DNA of 64,000 nt from Apophysomyces variabilis (taxonomy: Eukaryota > Mucoromycota > Mucoromycetes > Mucorales > Mucoraceae), in contig MZZL01000055.1 of assembly GCA_002749535.1 (NCBI GenBank), positions 192,453 through 256,452 of the forward strand. Direction: 5' to 3'. Positions 62,758-64,000 of the stretch are shown here, piece after piece. The first letter of the stretch is position 1. Every line of letters begins with the position of its first letter. The notes under the pieces are model-generated. The model saw only the letters and a list, made by a program, of their open reading frames with translations, was not told the origin of the DNA and made no database searches. The translations under genes and the position numbers were made by a program.

Positions 62758-63364
62758 ATGGTAAGCAACACGCCCATCGCAACCAGAAACCACGATCAAT
62801 GGATAGATGGATTGGGGAATTGGATGAAAACGTTTGATCGATTGCTGGATGGTTTTGGATGAAATACACGATGATGACGAAGTACAGCATCTAACTTCTG
62901 ACATCAGGCAAAGAAGGACGTTGCCGGCAAGCCTAGCTCTTCCTCAGGAGGAAAGAAGGCCAAGAAGGCAAGTGGCATCACGAGCGTACGCGTAATCGGA
63001 AGTTAATTATTTGTACACGGCAATACACAGAAGTGGTCTGCCAAGAAGGTCAAGGACAAGGCCAACAACATGGTTGTGTTGGACAAACCTACATACGAAC
63101 GCCTCTTCAAGGAAGTTCCTACTTACAAGCTGATTTCTCAATCTGTCTTGGTTGACCGTCTTCGCTTGAACGGTTCGCTTGCCCGTGTGGCCATTCGCGA
63201 ACTGGAATCCCAAGGATTGATTAAGCCCATCTCCCGTCATGCTTCCCAGGTCATCTACAGTAAGTTTGACTTGAATATTCAAAAACGAAATAAAATTTAT
63301 TATGTTTTGTATAGCTCGTGCTACTGGTGATGATAAGGGAAAGGATGCCGATGATGAAGAATAA
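62758..63364 (+). CDS. RPS25: 40S ribosomal protein eS25
   Basis: Small-subunit ribosomal protein. Exons 62758-62760, 62908-62967, 63031-63259 and 63315-63364 join into 113 codons. The first exon is only the ATG, followed by a 147-base intron (ATG|gtaagc ... catcag), a pattern common in fungal ribosomal protein genes. The sequence MAKKDVAGKPSSSSGGKKAK then KKWSAKKVKDKANNMVVLDK and YERLFKEVPTYKLISQSVLV are typical, as are LARVAIRELESQGLIKPISR and ASQVIYTRA. The winged-helix body is complete. The second intron (62968-63030) starts with GC instead of GT in an otherwise ideal context (AAG|gcaagt). The acidic tail DADDEE closes the protein. Confidence 0.93.
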
Positions 63365-64000
63365 AGAAATTGAACCCGGCTTTACTTTTCGATTGCACAA
63401 TTGATAGCGAGTCAACTGAAGGCCTGAATTGTGATGTTGCTTTCAAAATCCAATGTGCGAAAACAGCATGAGGGCAGGAACGATTTGAACGTTTCTTAAG
63501 TGCATCAGAAACAAGTGCTTCTTGGCAGAAAACATGCAAAGTACATCTCCAAAACCGAGCTTCACATCGGATTATATATAATTTTCATAGGGTTCGTATA
63601 AAAACCATGCAGGATTTTAACACGCGAAATGGGCTATTATGTCTCTCTTTACAAGCGCCATCAGCAAAGGAGAAGTATAATTTTCAATTAATTTAGATAA
63701 TGAGTGTATCCTTCAAGCTTGGTTGTGATTGTCACCATTGGCGGGTCGACGATCTTAAAAGCAAGGACTGGAAGGAAAATCCATCTTCCCTACTTTTCCC
63801 GAAGGCCAACACTCATGAAACAGAATGCAGCACAGGATAGAAGAAGGGTTGAAAGGTGCAGAAACAACAACACGAAAACTCTGCTTAAATAGTCCAATAG
63901 TCAGACGTCACAGCTCCTATGGACTCCGACTTGTGCAATGTCAGCTTTGTCATTATTGTTTTCTGAAATCATCTCGCACCACTCCATATTTCTTTTTGCG
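63365..64000. other. 3' flank, no supported gene
   Basis: About 640 bases after eS25. A short frame at 63704-63892 (+) has no motif. The window ends without a further recognisable exon. Confidence 0.4.

Overview
The window looks like nuclear DNA of an early-diverging filamentous fungus, most likely Mucoromycota (Mucorales-like). Genes are split by many short GT-AG introns of about 45-65 bases, and the housekeeping proteins have a mucoralean look. Examples are a compact CDK9/Bur1 kinase, an RTA1 protein, and a GATA factor that joins a DUF1752 region to two zinc fingers. No species can be named from sequence alone. Exon coordinates below were worked out by hand from splice signals and reading frame. 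For nearly all spliced genes the joined exons add up to a whole number of codons.

Layout. 1-15.7 kb: 3' part of a C2-domain diacylglycerol lipase (+), alpha-L-fucosidase (+), RTA1-like membrane protein (-), M19 membrane dipeptidase (+), Bur1/CDK9 kinase (-), Kelch-repeat membrane protein (+). 17-26 kb: long-chain acyl-CoA synthetase (-), an unrecognised acidic/basic protein (-), tRNA-Leu(CAA) (-), a 2.7 kb pyrimidine-rich gene desert, RUVBL1/Rvb1 (-). 27.6-34.9 kb: a graveyard of mobile elements. It holds a degraded intron-bearing gene of unknown family, a tyrosine-recombinase (DIRS-like) relic inside 117-bp inverted repeats, two LINE 3' fragments (one ending in a 19-A tract), a possible LTR/gag remnant, and a second, unrelated Crypton/Ndc10-type recombinase relic on the minus strand. 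34.9-49.6 kb: reticulon (+), an intronless unknown protein (+), RWD/DUF1115 protein (-), TAF4 (+), ELMO-domain protein (+), two-finger GATA factor (-). 51-63.4 kb: VPS33 (-), APSES/KilA-N factor (-), a secreted Kre9/KNH-like protein with Trp-centred acidic tandem repeats (-), a UIM/UBZ protein (-), and ribosomal protein eS25 (+).

Functionally this is a normal mix of housekeeping genes: transcription (Bur1, TAF4, Rvb1, GATA, APSES), membrane traffic and organelle shape (VPS33, ELMO, reticulon), lipid metabolism (acyl-CoA synthetase, DAG lipase, RTA1), and wall or secretome (fucosidase, Kre9-like, dipeptidase). No metabolic cluster or operon-like unit is evident. The most unusual content is the pair of unrelated tyrosine-recombinase relics 3 kb apart, the GDW-repeat secreted protein, and a 17-base GT...AG interruption in the Bur1 kinase gene.
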